Below, piece by piece: positions 1-7,845 of a stretch of 12,500 nucleotides of DNA. Origin of the DNA: Chrysomallon squamiferum (Eukaryota > Mollusca > Gastropoda > Neomphalida > Peltospiridae); assembly GCA_012295275.1 (NCBI GenBank), contig CM022674.1, forward strand, positions 1,185,677-1,198,176, given 5' to 3'. The position numbers and the translations under genes were made by a program. Position 1 is the first letter of the stretch. Each line of letters begins with the position of its first letter. The notes under the pieces were generated by a model. That model saw only the letters and a program-made list of their open reading frames with translations. It did no database searches and had not been told where the DNA came from.

Positions 1-7
1 GACTGAG

Positions 8-213
8 AATGTTTACAGTTATGAGAATGTTTACAATTATAAGAATGTTTACAATTATGAGAATGTTTACAATTATGAGAATGTTTACAATTATATGAAT
101 GTTTACAATTATGAGAATGTTTACAATTATAAGAATGTTTACAATTATGAGAATGTTTACAATTATAAGAATGTTTACAATTATGAGAATGTTTACAATT
201 ATGAGAATGTTTG
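8..213 (+). repeat. 18-bp minisatellite in the intron upstream of the first exon
   Basis: About 11.5 head-to-tail copies of the unit AATGTTTACAATTATGAG, differing mainly at the last codon-sized triplet (GAG, AAG or ATG) and once at AAT/AGT. The last copy breaks off at about 213 into GGAGGAGAAAG followed by GTGAGT. Because 18 is a multiple of three, one frame stays open through the whole array and reads as repeats of NVYNYE. This is expected of any such unit and is not evidence of coding. It lies about 110 bases before the first recognised exon. Confidence 0.95.
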
Positions 214-322
214 GAGGAGAAAGGTGAGTAATTTTACAAAAATGTTCTCAGAGATGTTTGTACACAGAGGTAGGTGATTTTTCTATTCAGTTGTTGATAT
301 ACGTCTTTTCATTTGTTCACAG

Positions 323-425
323 GCTTCATGGCTATGATGTTCAACTTGAAAGAACTTGTGGACATGATGTCAATTGGGACTTTGTTAGCGTACACACTGG
401 TCTCTGTCAGTGTCCTTATTCTGAG
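323..425 (+). CDS. Cationic amino acid transporter (SLC7A1-4-like), coding exon A (first in window)
   Basis: This exon belongs to a CAT-type carrier of the APC superfamily (system y+), a plasma-membrane protein that takes up arginine, lysine and ornithine. It follows the acceptor TTGTTCACAG and ends at CTGAG before GTATGA. It starts with two bases that complete a codon begun in an exon outside the window, then reads 33 codons (residues 1-33 of the visible part) and leaves AG for the next exon. The frame holds [18 protein letters not shown], which is the highly conserved CAT block, then [10 protein letters not shown] as the rest of a membrane helix. AG plus the first base of exon B gives Arg, recreating the family's RYQP motif. 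The family assignment is firm. The exact CAT subtype cannot be fixed from this portion. Confidence 0.95.
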
Positions 426-524
426 GTATGATGTGTAACACATGTTTCTGTGTAAGAAAATAAAAGTTTAATTCTTTTCCGGAAATAAAACAAATTATCA
501 TTATTACCAATTTTATTTTGATAA

Positions 525-563
525 CCTTTCACTTTTACTTTCACTTTCAGTTTTACTTTTAAT
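525..563 (+). repeat. Degenerate hexamer repeat (CTTTCA/CTTTTA)
   Basis: About six imperfect copies of a 6-bp unit of the form ACTTTC or ACTTTT lie inside intron A-B. On the opposite strand they read as alternating Lys-Val codons, which produces a spurious short open frame. Confidence 0.75.
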
Positions 564-628
564 TTGACTGTAATGTTTAGTTTAATATTTCTTATCAAAC
601 AGCTTATTAGTTTATCTAGTTTATTAGT

Positions 629-900
629 TGTCTGTCTGTCTGTCTGCCTGTCCGTCTGTCTGTCTGCATGCTTATCTTTCTCTTTAGATATATATCTATC
701 TATGTATCTGTCTATCTGTCTGTCTGTTTATCTATCTGTCTGTCTATATAATATCATCTATCTATATCTGTACCACTCTCTATATCTCTGTCTAAATACC
801 TGTTTATCTACCTGTGTATGTATGTATGTATGTATGTAGGTATGTAGGTATGTTTTTCTGTAATATCTGTCTATCTGTCTATCTGTCTAACTGTATCTGT
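629..900 (+). repeat. Compound tetranucleotide microsatellite (CTGT, ATCT, GTAT)
   Basis: Runs of GTCT/CTGT (about 629-665) pass into ATCT/GTCT mixtures (about 688-800), then a purer GTAT stretch with GTAG variants (about 814-852), then more ATCT/GTCT up to about 900. The blocks grade into each other, as expected from slippage and point mutation of one tetranucleotide family. It ends about ten bases before exon B. Confidence 0.93.
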
Positions 901-910
901 TTATTTAAAG

Positions 911-1080
911 ATATCAGCCAGATGAAGATTTACCTTGTTCAGTAAGAAACGCTGACATGAACAATGATGACATAATTACAAACGATATTCAGTACAACAG
1001 TACTCAGCTGCTGTGTCCCGCATCGCCAGTCCCAACATCCGTATCAGGATCCATAGCTACTTGGAGTGTGGCATTGTTAT
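911..1080 (+). CDS. Cationic amino acid transporter (SLC7A1-4-like), coding exon B
   Basis: The first base completes Arg34, followed by 56 codons (residues 35-90) and one leftover T. The exon starts with YQPDEDLPCS, whose YQP follows the tenth-helix region in CATs. It continues as a polar loop rich in Asn and Asp (NNDDIITNDIQYNS) and then PTSVSGSIATWSVALL, the entry to the next membrane helix. By the usual 14-helix model of CATs this loop faces the cytoplasm, so its NST sequon is probably not used. The donor TTAT/GTAAGA was chosen because T plus GT from exon C gives Cys and preserves the helix. The reading frame in the intron would otherwise stop at 1142-1144. A GTAAGA at 942 is rejected because it breaks phase with exon C. 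Confidence 0.93.
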
Positions 1081-1092
1081 GTAAGACTCTGA

Positions 1093-1192
1093 ATGTCAAA
1101 GAGTGGCAGTCCTCCCATTGTGCAGCAGTCCACAATCGACTGTGATTTCCTATCAGTTTGTAGATGTCAAAAGTGGCAGTCCTCTCATAGTG
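1093..1192 (+). repeat. Pair of ~30-bp direct repeats just after the exon B donor
   Basis: ATGTCAAAGAGTGGCAGTCC at 1093-1112 and its continuation to about 1122 match ATGTCAAAAGTGGCAGTCC at 1164-1182 and its continuation to about 1192. The copies start 71 bases apart and differ by one indel and a few substitutions. It is probably a small old local duplication inside the intron. Confidence 0.85.
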
Positions 1193-1198
1193 TATAAG

Positions 1199-4100
1199 AT
1201 TGTGTATCTGTGTTGAATCTTTGTTGTGTATCTATGTTGTATGTATATTTGTTGTGTATCTATGTTTAATCTTTGTTGTGTATCTATGTTTAATCTTTGT
1301 TGTGTATCTTTGTTGAATCTTTGTTGTATATCTTTGTTGAATCTTTGTTGTATATCTATGTTGTATGTATATTTGTTGTGTATCTATGTTGAATCTTTGT
1401 TGTGTATCTCTATGTTGAATCTTTGTTGAATCTTTGTTGTGTATCTATGTTGAATCTTTGTTGTATATCTTTGTTGTATGTATATTTGTTGTGTATCTAT
1501 GTTGAATCTTTGTTGTGTATCTATGTTGAATCTTTGTTGTGTATCTATGTTGAATCTTTGTTGTGTATCTATGTTGAATCTTTGTTGTATATCTGTGTTT
1601 AATCTTTGTTGTGTATCTATGTTGAATCTTTGTTGTGTATCTATGTTGAATCTTTGTTGTGTATCTCTATGTTGAATCTTTGTTGAATCTTTGTTGTATA
1701 TCTATGTTGAATCTTTGTTGAATCTTTGTTGTATCTCTATGTTGAATCTTTGTTGAATCTTTGTTGTGTATCTATGTTGAATCTTTGTTGTATCTCTATG
1801 TTGAATCTATGTTGAATCTTTGTTGTGTATCTCTATGTTGAATCTTTGTTGTGTATCTATGTTGAATCTTTGTTGTGTATCTATGTTGAATCTTTGTTGT
1901 GTATCTATGTTGAATCTTTGTTGTGTATCTATGTTGAATCTTTGTTGTGTATCTATGTTGAATCTTTGTTGTGTATCTATGTTGAATCTTTGTTGTGTAT
2001 GTTGAATCTTTGTTGTGTATCTATGTTGAATCTTTGTTGAATCTTTGTTGTGTATCTATGTTGTATGTATATTTGTTGTATATCTATGTTGTATGTATAT
2101 TTGTTGTGTATCTATGTTGTATGTATATTTGTTGTATATCTATGTTGAATCTTTGTTGTGTGTCTATGTTTAATCTTTGTTGTGTATCTATGTTTAATCT
2201 TTGTTGTGTATCTATGTTGAATCTTTGTTGTATATCTATGTTGAATCTTTGTTGTATATCTATGTTGTATGTATATTTGTTGTGTATCTATGTTGAATCT
2301 TTGTTGTATATCTTTGTTGTATGTATATTTGTTGTGTATCTATGTTTAATCTTTGTTGTGTATCTATGTTGAATCTTTGTTGAATCTTTGTTGTGTATCT
2401 ATGTTGTATGTATATTTGTTGTATATCTATGTTGAATCTTTGTTGTATATCTATGTTGTATGTATATTTGTTGTGTATCTATGTTGAATCTTTGTTGTAT
2501 ATCTTTGTTGTATGTATATTTGTTGTGTATCTATGTTTAATCTTTGTTGTGTATCTATGTTTAATCTTTGTTGTGTATCTTTGTTGAATCTTTGTTGTAT
2601 ATCTTTGTTGAATCTTTGTTGTATATCTATGTTGTATGTATATTTGTTGTGTATCTATGTTGAATCTTTGTTGTGTATCTCTATGTTGAATCTTTGTTGA
2701 ATCTTTGTTGTGTATCTATGTTGAATCTTTGTTGTATATCTTTGTTGTATGTATATTTGTTGTGTATCTATGTTGAATCTTTGTTGTATATCTTTGTTGT
2801 ATGTATCTTTGTTGTGTATCTATGTTGAATCTTTGTTGTGTATCTTTGTTGAATCTTTGTTGTATATCTTTGTTGAATCTTTGTTGTATATCTTTGTTGT
2901 ATGTATATTTGTTGTGTATCTATGTTGAATCTTTGTTGTGTATCTATGTTGAATCTTTGTTGTGTATCTCTATGTTGAATCTTTGTTGTGTATCTATGTT
3001 GAATCTTTGTTGTGTATCTATGTTGAATCTTTGTTGTATATCTGTGTTTAATCTTTGTTGTGTATCTATGTTTAATCTTTGTTGTGTATCTATGTTGAAT
3101 CTTTGTTGTGTATCTATGTTGAATCTTTGTTGTGTATCTATGTTGAATCTTTGTTGTATATCTTTGTTGTATGTATATTTGTTGTGTATCTATGTTGAAT
3201 CTTTGTTGTGTATCTCTATGTTGAATCTTTGTTGAATCTTTGTTGTATATCTATGTTGAATCTTTGTTGAATCTTTGTTGTATCTCTATGTTGAATCTTT
3301 GTTGAATCTTTGTTGTGTATCTATGTTGAATCTTTGTTGTATATCTATGTTGAATCTATGTTGAATCTTTGTTGTGTATCTCTATGTTGAATCTTTGTTG
3401 TATATCTATGTTGAATCTTTGTTGTGTATCTATGTTGAATCTTTGTTGTGTATCTATGTTGAATCTTTGTTGAATCTTTGTTGTGTATCTATGTTGTATG
3501 TATATTTGTTGTATATCTATGTTGAATCTTTGTTGTATATCTATGTTGTATGTATATTTGTTGTGTATCTATGTTGAATCTTTGTTGTATATCTTTGTTG
3601 TATGTATATTTGTTGTGTATCTATGTTGAATCTTTGTTGTATATCTATGTTGTATGTATATTTGTTGTGTATCTATGTTGAATCTTTGTTGTATATCTAT
3701 GTTGTATGTATATTTGTTGTGTATCTATGTTGAATCTTTGTTGTGTATCTATGTTTAATCTTTGTTGTGTATCTATGTTGAATCTTTGTTGAATCTTTGT
3801 TGTGTATCTATGTTGTATGTATATTTGTTGTGTATCTATGTTTAATCTTTGTTGTGTATCTATGTTTAATCTTTGTTGTGTATCTTTGTTGAATCTTTGT
3901 TGTATATCTTTGTTGAATCTTTGTTGTATATCTATGTTGTATGTATATTTGTTGTATATCTATGTTGAATCTTTGTTGTGTATCTCTATGTTGAATCTTT
4001 GTTGAATCTTTGTTGTGTATCTATGTTGAATCTTTGTTGTATATCTTTGTTGTATGTATATTTGTTGTGTATCTATGTTGAATCTTTGTTGTATATCTTT

Positions 4101-6087
4101 GTTGTATGTATCTTTGTTGTGTATCTATGTTGAATCTTTGTTGTGTATCTTTGTTGAATCTTTGTTGTATATCTTTGTTGAATCTTTGTTGTATATCTAT
4201 GTTGTATGTATATTTGTTGTGTATCTATGTTTAATCTTTGTTGTGTATCTATGTTGTATGTATATTTGTTGTGTATCTATGTTTAATCTTTGTTGTGTAT
4301 CTATGTTGAATCTTTGTTGTGTATCTATGTTGAATCTTTGTTGTATATCTATGTTTAATCTTTGTTGTGTATCTATGTTGAATCTTTGTTGTGTATCTAT
4401 GTTGAATCTTTGTTGTGTATCTCTATGTTGAATCTTTGTTGAATCTTTGTTGTGTATCTCTATGTTGAATCTTTGTTGTGTATATCTATGTTTAATCTTT
4501 GTTGTATATCTATGTTGTATGTATATTTGTTGTATATCTATGTTGTATGTATATTTGTTGTATATCTATGTTGTATGTATATTTGTTGTGTATCTATGTT
4601 GAATCTTTGTTGTGTATCTCTATGTTGAATCTTTGTTGAATCTTTGTTGTGTATCTCTATGTTGAATCTTTGTTGTATATCTATGTTGAATCTTTGTTGT
4701 GTATATCTATGTTTAATCTTTGTTGTATATCTATGTTGAATCTTTGTTGTGTATATCTATGTTGAATCTTTGTTGTATATCTCTATGTTGAATCTTTGTT
4801 GTGTATCTATGTTGAATCTTTGTTGTGTATCTATGTTGAATCTTTGTTGTGTATCTATGTTGAATCTTTGTTGAATCTTTGTTGTGTATCTCTATGTTGA
4901 ATCTTTGTTGTGTATCTATGTTGAATCTTTGTTGAATCTTTGTTGTGTATCTCTATGTTGAATCTTTGTTGAATCTTTGTTGTGTATCTATGTTGTATGT
5001 ATATTTGTTGTGTATCTATGTTGTATGTATATTTGTTGTGTATCTATGTTGTATGTATATTTGTTGTGTATCTATGTTGTATGTATATTTGTTGTGTATC
5101 TATGTTTAATCTTTGTTGAATCTTTGTTGAATCTTTGTTGTGTATCTCTATGTTGAATCTTTGTTGTGTATCTATGTTGAATCTTTGTTGAATCTATGTT
5201 GAATCTTTGTTGTGTATCTATGTTTAATCTTTGTTGTGTATCTATGTTGTATGTATATTTGTTGTATATCTATGTTTAATCTTTGTTGTGTATCTATGTT
5301 GAATCTTTGTTGTGTATCTCTATGTTGAATCTTTGTTGAATCTTTGTTGTGTATCTCTATGTTGAATCTTTGTTGTGTATCTCTATGTTGAATCTTTGTT
5401 GTGTATCTCTATGTTGAATCTTTGTTGTATATCTATGTTGAATCTTTGTTGAATCTTTGTTGTGTATCTATGTTTAATCTTTGTTGAATCTTTGTTGTAT
5501 CTCTATGTTGAATCTTTGTTGAATCTTTGTTGTGTATCTCTATGTTGAATCTTTGTTGTATCTCTATGTTGAATCTTTGTTGAATCTTTGTTGTGTATCT
5601 ATGTTGAATCTTTGTTGAATCTTTGTTGTGTATCTATGTTGAATCTTTGTTGTATCTCTATGTTGAATCTTTGTTGAATCTTTGTTGTGTATCTATGTTT
5701 AATCTTTGTTGTGTATCTATGTTGAATCTTTGTTGTATATCTTTGTTGTATGTATATTTGTTGTGTATCTATGTTGAATATTTGTTGTATATCTATGTTT
5801 AATCTTTGTTGTGTATCTATGTTGTATGTATATTTGTTGTGTATCTATGTTGTATGTATATTTGTTGTGTATCTATGTTGTATGTATATTTGTTGTGTAT
5901 CTATGTTGTATGTATATTTGTTGTGTATCTATGTTGTATGTATATTTGTTGTATATCTGTGTTGAATCTTTGTTGTGTATCTATGTTTAATCTTTGTTGT
6001 GTATCTATGTTGAATTTTTGTTGTGTATCTATGTTGAATCTTTGTTGTATATTTATGCTGAATGTATATTTGTTGTATATCTATGTT
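1199..6087 (+). repeat. Complex ~4.9-kb tandem array built from 11-bp modules (24/26/28-bp units)
   Basis: The commonest unit is 24 bp: TGTATCTATGT, then TGAATCTTTGT, then TG. The two 11-bp halves agree at 9 of 11 positions, so the unit looks like a diverged dimer plus TG. A second type is 28 bp, with the second half replaced by TGTATGTATATTTGT. A 26-bp form carries an extra CT (TATCTCTATG), and extra 11-bp halves (TTGAATCTTTG) are inserted in many places. Common point variants are TTTAATC for TTGAATC, TATATC for TGTATC, and CTTTG for CTATG. Several open frames run through the 24-bp stretches (NLCCVSML repeats), but the 28- and 11-bp units shift frame and there is no start context or conservation to support coding. 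The array fills almost all of a transporter-gene intron. Confidence 0.97.
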
Positions 6088-6177
6088 AGTACTGTTACTT
6101 TTATTGCTAAAATTGTTGTTCATGTTTCTTATCTTATGTTACATTAACGAAATTTTAGTTTTATATATGTATGTATA

Positions 6178-6331
6178 ATATTATTGTTATTATTATTATA
6201 ACTACTAAAACTACTACTACTACTACTACTACAACTATTATTATTATTACTATTATGATGATGATGATATTATTATTGTTATTATTACTACTACTACTAC
6301 TACTATTATTATTATTATTATTATTATTATT
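6178..6331 (+). repeat. Compound trinucleotide microsatellite (ATT, ACT, ATG)
   Basis: Mixed TTA, CTA and GAT triplets end in a purer (ATT)n run at about 6304-6331. It lies between the large array and the exon C acceptor, at the 3' end of the intron. Confidence 0.93.
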
Positions 6332-6442
6332 GAAATAATAGTTTCATACATTTAATTATGTTAATCTTCATAATTCATACTCGTTTTAGGGCACATATTG
6401 ATGGGGTTTTTTTATAAAAATGAAAAATGTCTTTGTTTTCAG

Positions 6443-6609
6443 GTTTGTTTATTTCTTTTTTCTGTGCCACTGTGATTTACACAGAGGATTATCTGATGAA
6501 ACTGACATGGTGGGCAATCCTGATTTCTGTTATCTTTGGTTGTCTAATCATCATCTGTGTTTTGTTTCTATGGAAACAGCCAGAAAGCAAAGCAGAACTA
6601 TGGTTTAAG
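6443..6609 (+). CDS. Cationic amino acid transporter (SLC7A1-4-like), coding exon C
   Basis: The exon follows TTTGTTTTCAG. Its first two bases complete Cys91, then 55 codons (residues 92-146) run to a complete AAG codon before GTAAAC. It finishes the helix begun in exon B (LFISFFCATVIY), gives a short polar turn (TEDYLMKLTWW), then a second helix (AILISVIFGCLIIICVLFLW) and the segment KQPESKAELWFK. A W[KR]QP motif at the end of this helix is typical of CATs. The strict phase match across a 5.4-kb intron is good evidence that the array-bearing intron is removed in one piece and that the gene is intact here. Confidence 0.95.
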
Positions 6610-6660
6610 GTAAACTGATTTTATTTAATTATTTATTGATTTAATGATTTATTGATTTAT

Positions 6661-6695
<35 letters not shown>
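6661..6695 (+). repeat. (TTG)n microsatellite
   Basis: Eleven uninterrupted TTG copies plus two bases, about 50 bases after the exon C donor. Confidence 0.96.
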
Positions 6696-6706
6696 ATCAT
6701 CATCGC

Positions 6707-6782
6707 CATTCTTCTTCTTATTATTATTTTTATTATTGTTTCTACTACAACGACTACGACTACTGCTACTATTATTTTTATT

Positions 6783-6813
<31 letters not shown>

Positions 6814-6901
6814 TTATTTTTATGATCATTATTATTATTATTATTAATAATATCTACATCATTATCATTATTATTATTGTTATCATCATCATCATTATTA
6901 T
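6707..6901 (+). repeat. Degenerate (ATT)n/(ATC)n/(ACT)n region
   Basis: Blocks of ATT are broken by TTTTTATT, CTACTACAACGACTACGAC and ATCATC variants. The longest clean ATT run is about 23 bp at about 6780-6802. On the reverse strand it gives low-complexity Ile/Thr/Val frames that are not genes. Confidence 0.9.
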
Positions 6902-7087
6902 TTTATTTATTTTATTTTTTGTATTTATTTAGTGTTTTATTTATTTTTTTATTTATACTGCTTACATTATTAATGTTTATACAGTGTATCTTAGCCAATA
7001 ATATTAAAATAACAGATTTAAAAATCTAGCTTTATAGGATTTATTTAGTCATGTGTGTAGGATAATTTAGGAAAGATAATATAAGAG

Positions 7088-7193
<106 letters not shown>

Positions 7194-7251
7194 GAAGACG
7201 TTATGATTCTCACATTCCACTATTTATTAATTCATTTTAAATTATATGTTA

Positions 7252-7316
7252 TAATTCATTCATTCATTCATTCATTTTTATTTATTCATTGATTAACTCA
7301 CTCATTCACTCATTTT
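7252..7316 (+). repeat. (ATTC)n tetranucleotide repeat
   Basis: ATTC repeats with TTTA and ACTC variants run to about 35 bases before the exon D acceptor and contribute to its pyrimidine-rich lead-in. Confidence 0.88.
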
Positions 7317-7349
7317 TTGCTTCTTTTGTCATATATTTCATTCATCCAG

Positions 7350-7458
7350 GTACCTCTGCTTCCAATACTGCCTTGCCTTAGTATCTTTATCAACATATAT
7401 CTCATGATGAAGTTATCTGCCCTTACTTGGATCAGGTTTGGTGTGTGGATGGCTATAG
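7350..7458 (+). CDS. Cationic amino acid transporter (SLC7A1-4-like), coding exon D
   Basis: The exon runs from the acceptor CATCCAG to GCTATAG before GTGAGT: 36 whole codons (residues 147-182) plus one G. It opens with [20 protein letters not shown], matching the CAT VP-x-LP-x-LP block and its NIYLM helix, then [16 protein letters not shown], matching the family's LSA-x-TW-x-RF-x-WMAIG. This is the start of the C-terminal permease segment known in Pfam as AA_permease_C. Its length of 109 nt is not a multiple of three, so skipping it would shift the frame of the last exon. It is the best-conserved exon here and is flanked by complementary repeats in both introns. Confidence 0.96.
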
Positions 7459-7500
7459 GTGAGTGTTAATGTTTAGTATAGTCCTCAAAAAAAGTTAAGC

Positions 7501-7516
7501 TACATCGGGCGATGTA
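7501..7516. repeat. Short perfect hairpin (7-bp arms, GG spacer)
   Basis: TACATCG and CGATGTA are perfect reverse complements separated by GG, forming a compact palindrome inside intron D-E. The role is unknown, and chance is possible at this size. Confidence 0.6.
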
Positions 7517-7523
7517 CAGATAT

Positions 7524-7588
7524 GCACAGTTATTTGACAGTTACTAATAAAGGTTTGATATCAGAAACTTAATGTGCAATAACTGTGC
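7524..7588. repeat. 11-bp inverted repeat with 43-nt loop
   Basis: GCACAGTTATT at 7524-7534 is the exact reverse complement of AATAACTGTGC at 7578-7588. The pair directly follows the 7501-7516 palindrome. It could be a remnant of a small inverted-repeat element, but no target-site duplication was found. Confidence 0.6.
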
Positions 7589-7679
7589 CTAAGCACCACA
7601 CTGACGTTGTTAAAAGTTGTGTTAGAGTTGTCTGCTCCTGAATGCCACCTGTTATATGTCATATGTACTCTGTATGCTT

Positions 7680-7845
7680 TATTTTGTTTTATTTTACTTT
7701 CTTTCTTTGTTTCTTTATTTCTTTATTTATATATTTACTTACTTATTTTTGTTTGTTTATTTATTTATTTAATTTATTTATTCGTTTATTTATCTGTGTA
7801 TTTATTTATTTGTTTCTAGTTGTTTTTTTTTGTTTTTTTTCTCGC
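7680..7845 (+). repeat. T-rich TTTA/TTTG/TTTC low-complexity tract
   Basis: Degenerate TTTA, TTTC and TTTG tetranucleotides end in two T runs split by a single G (about 7825-7841). The hydrophobic open frames covering it are composition artefacts. Confidence 0.85.

Larger units (their letters stand above)
426..910 (+). other. Intron A-B (485 nt) with simple repeats
   Basis: The intron runs from GTATGA to TTTAAAG. It has an imperfect CTTTCA/CTTTTA hexamer patch (about 525-563) and a long pyrimidine-rich compound microsatellite (about 629-900). I see no alternative exon in it. The acceptor is preceded by TCTGTCTAACTGTATCTGTTTATTTAAAG-type pyrimidine sequence that is continuous with the repeat, so the microsatellite itself appears to supply much of the polypyrimidine tract. 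Confidence 0.85.
1081..6442 (+). other. Giant intron B-C (5362 nt), mostly tandem array
   Basis: The intron runs from GTAAGA to TTTGTTTTCAG. About 4.9 kb of it is the array described separately. The remainder is a unique 5' portion of about 118 nt containing a 30-bp direct repeat, and a 3' portion of about 355 nt filled mostly with trinucleotide repeats and about 110 nt of ordinary AT-rich sequence before the acceptor. No alternative exon, transposase frame or RNA gene is visible in it. Confidence 0.9.

Noticed and set aside
564-839. 91-codon Ser/Leu/Cys-rich open frame over the tetranucleotide repeat
   Set aside because: It is a translation artefact of CTGT/ATCT repeats inside an intron bounded by phase-consistent transporter exons.
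941-947. Alternative donor GTAAGA inside exon B (TTCA/GTAAGA at 942)
   Set aside because: It would end exon B in phase 0, while exon C begins with two bases of a codon, so the transporter frame would be lost. The donor at 1081 keeps the frame and the helix.
1199-6087. CRISPR-like array
   Set aside because: Units are contiguous with no unique spacers, the setting is an animal intron, and no cas-like gene is present.
1226-6147. Many open frames of 60-144 codons rich in NLCCVSML or IYVESLLC repeats
   Set aside because: They exist because the 24-bp unit is a multiple of three. Frames break at every 11- or 28-bp unit, most lack an ATG, several frames are open at once, and the stretch lies within a phase-consistent intron.
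6420-6608. Second open frame over exon C
   Set aside because: It is a shadow of the transporter frame. Only the frame giving LFISFF and WKQPESKAELWFK matches the CAT family.
7471-7500. Tc1/mariner-like terminus near CCTCAAAAAAAGTTAAG
   Set aside because: No reverse-complement partner terminus and no transposase frame were found within the intron.
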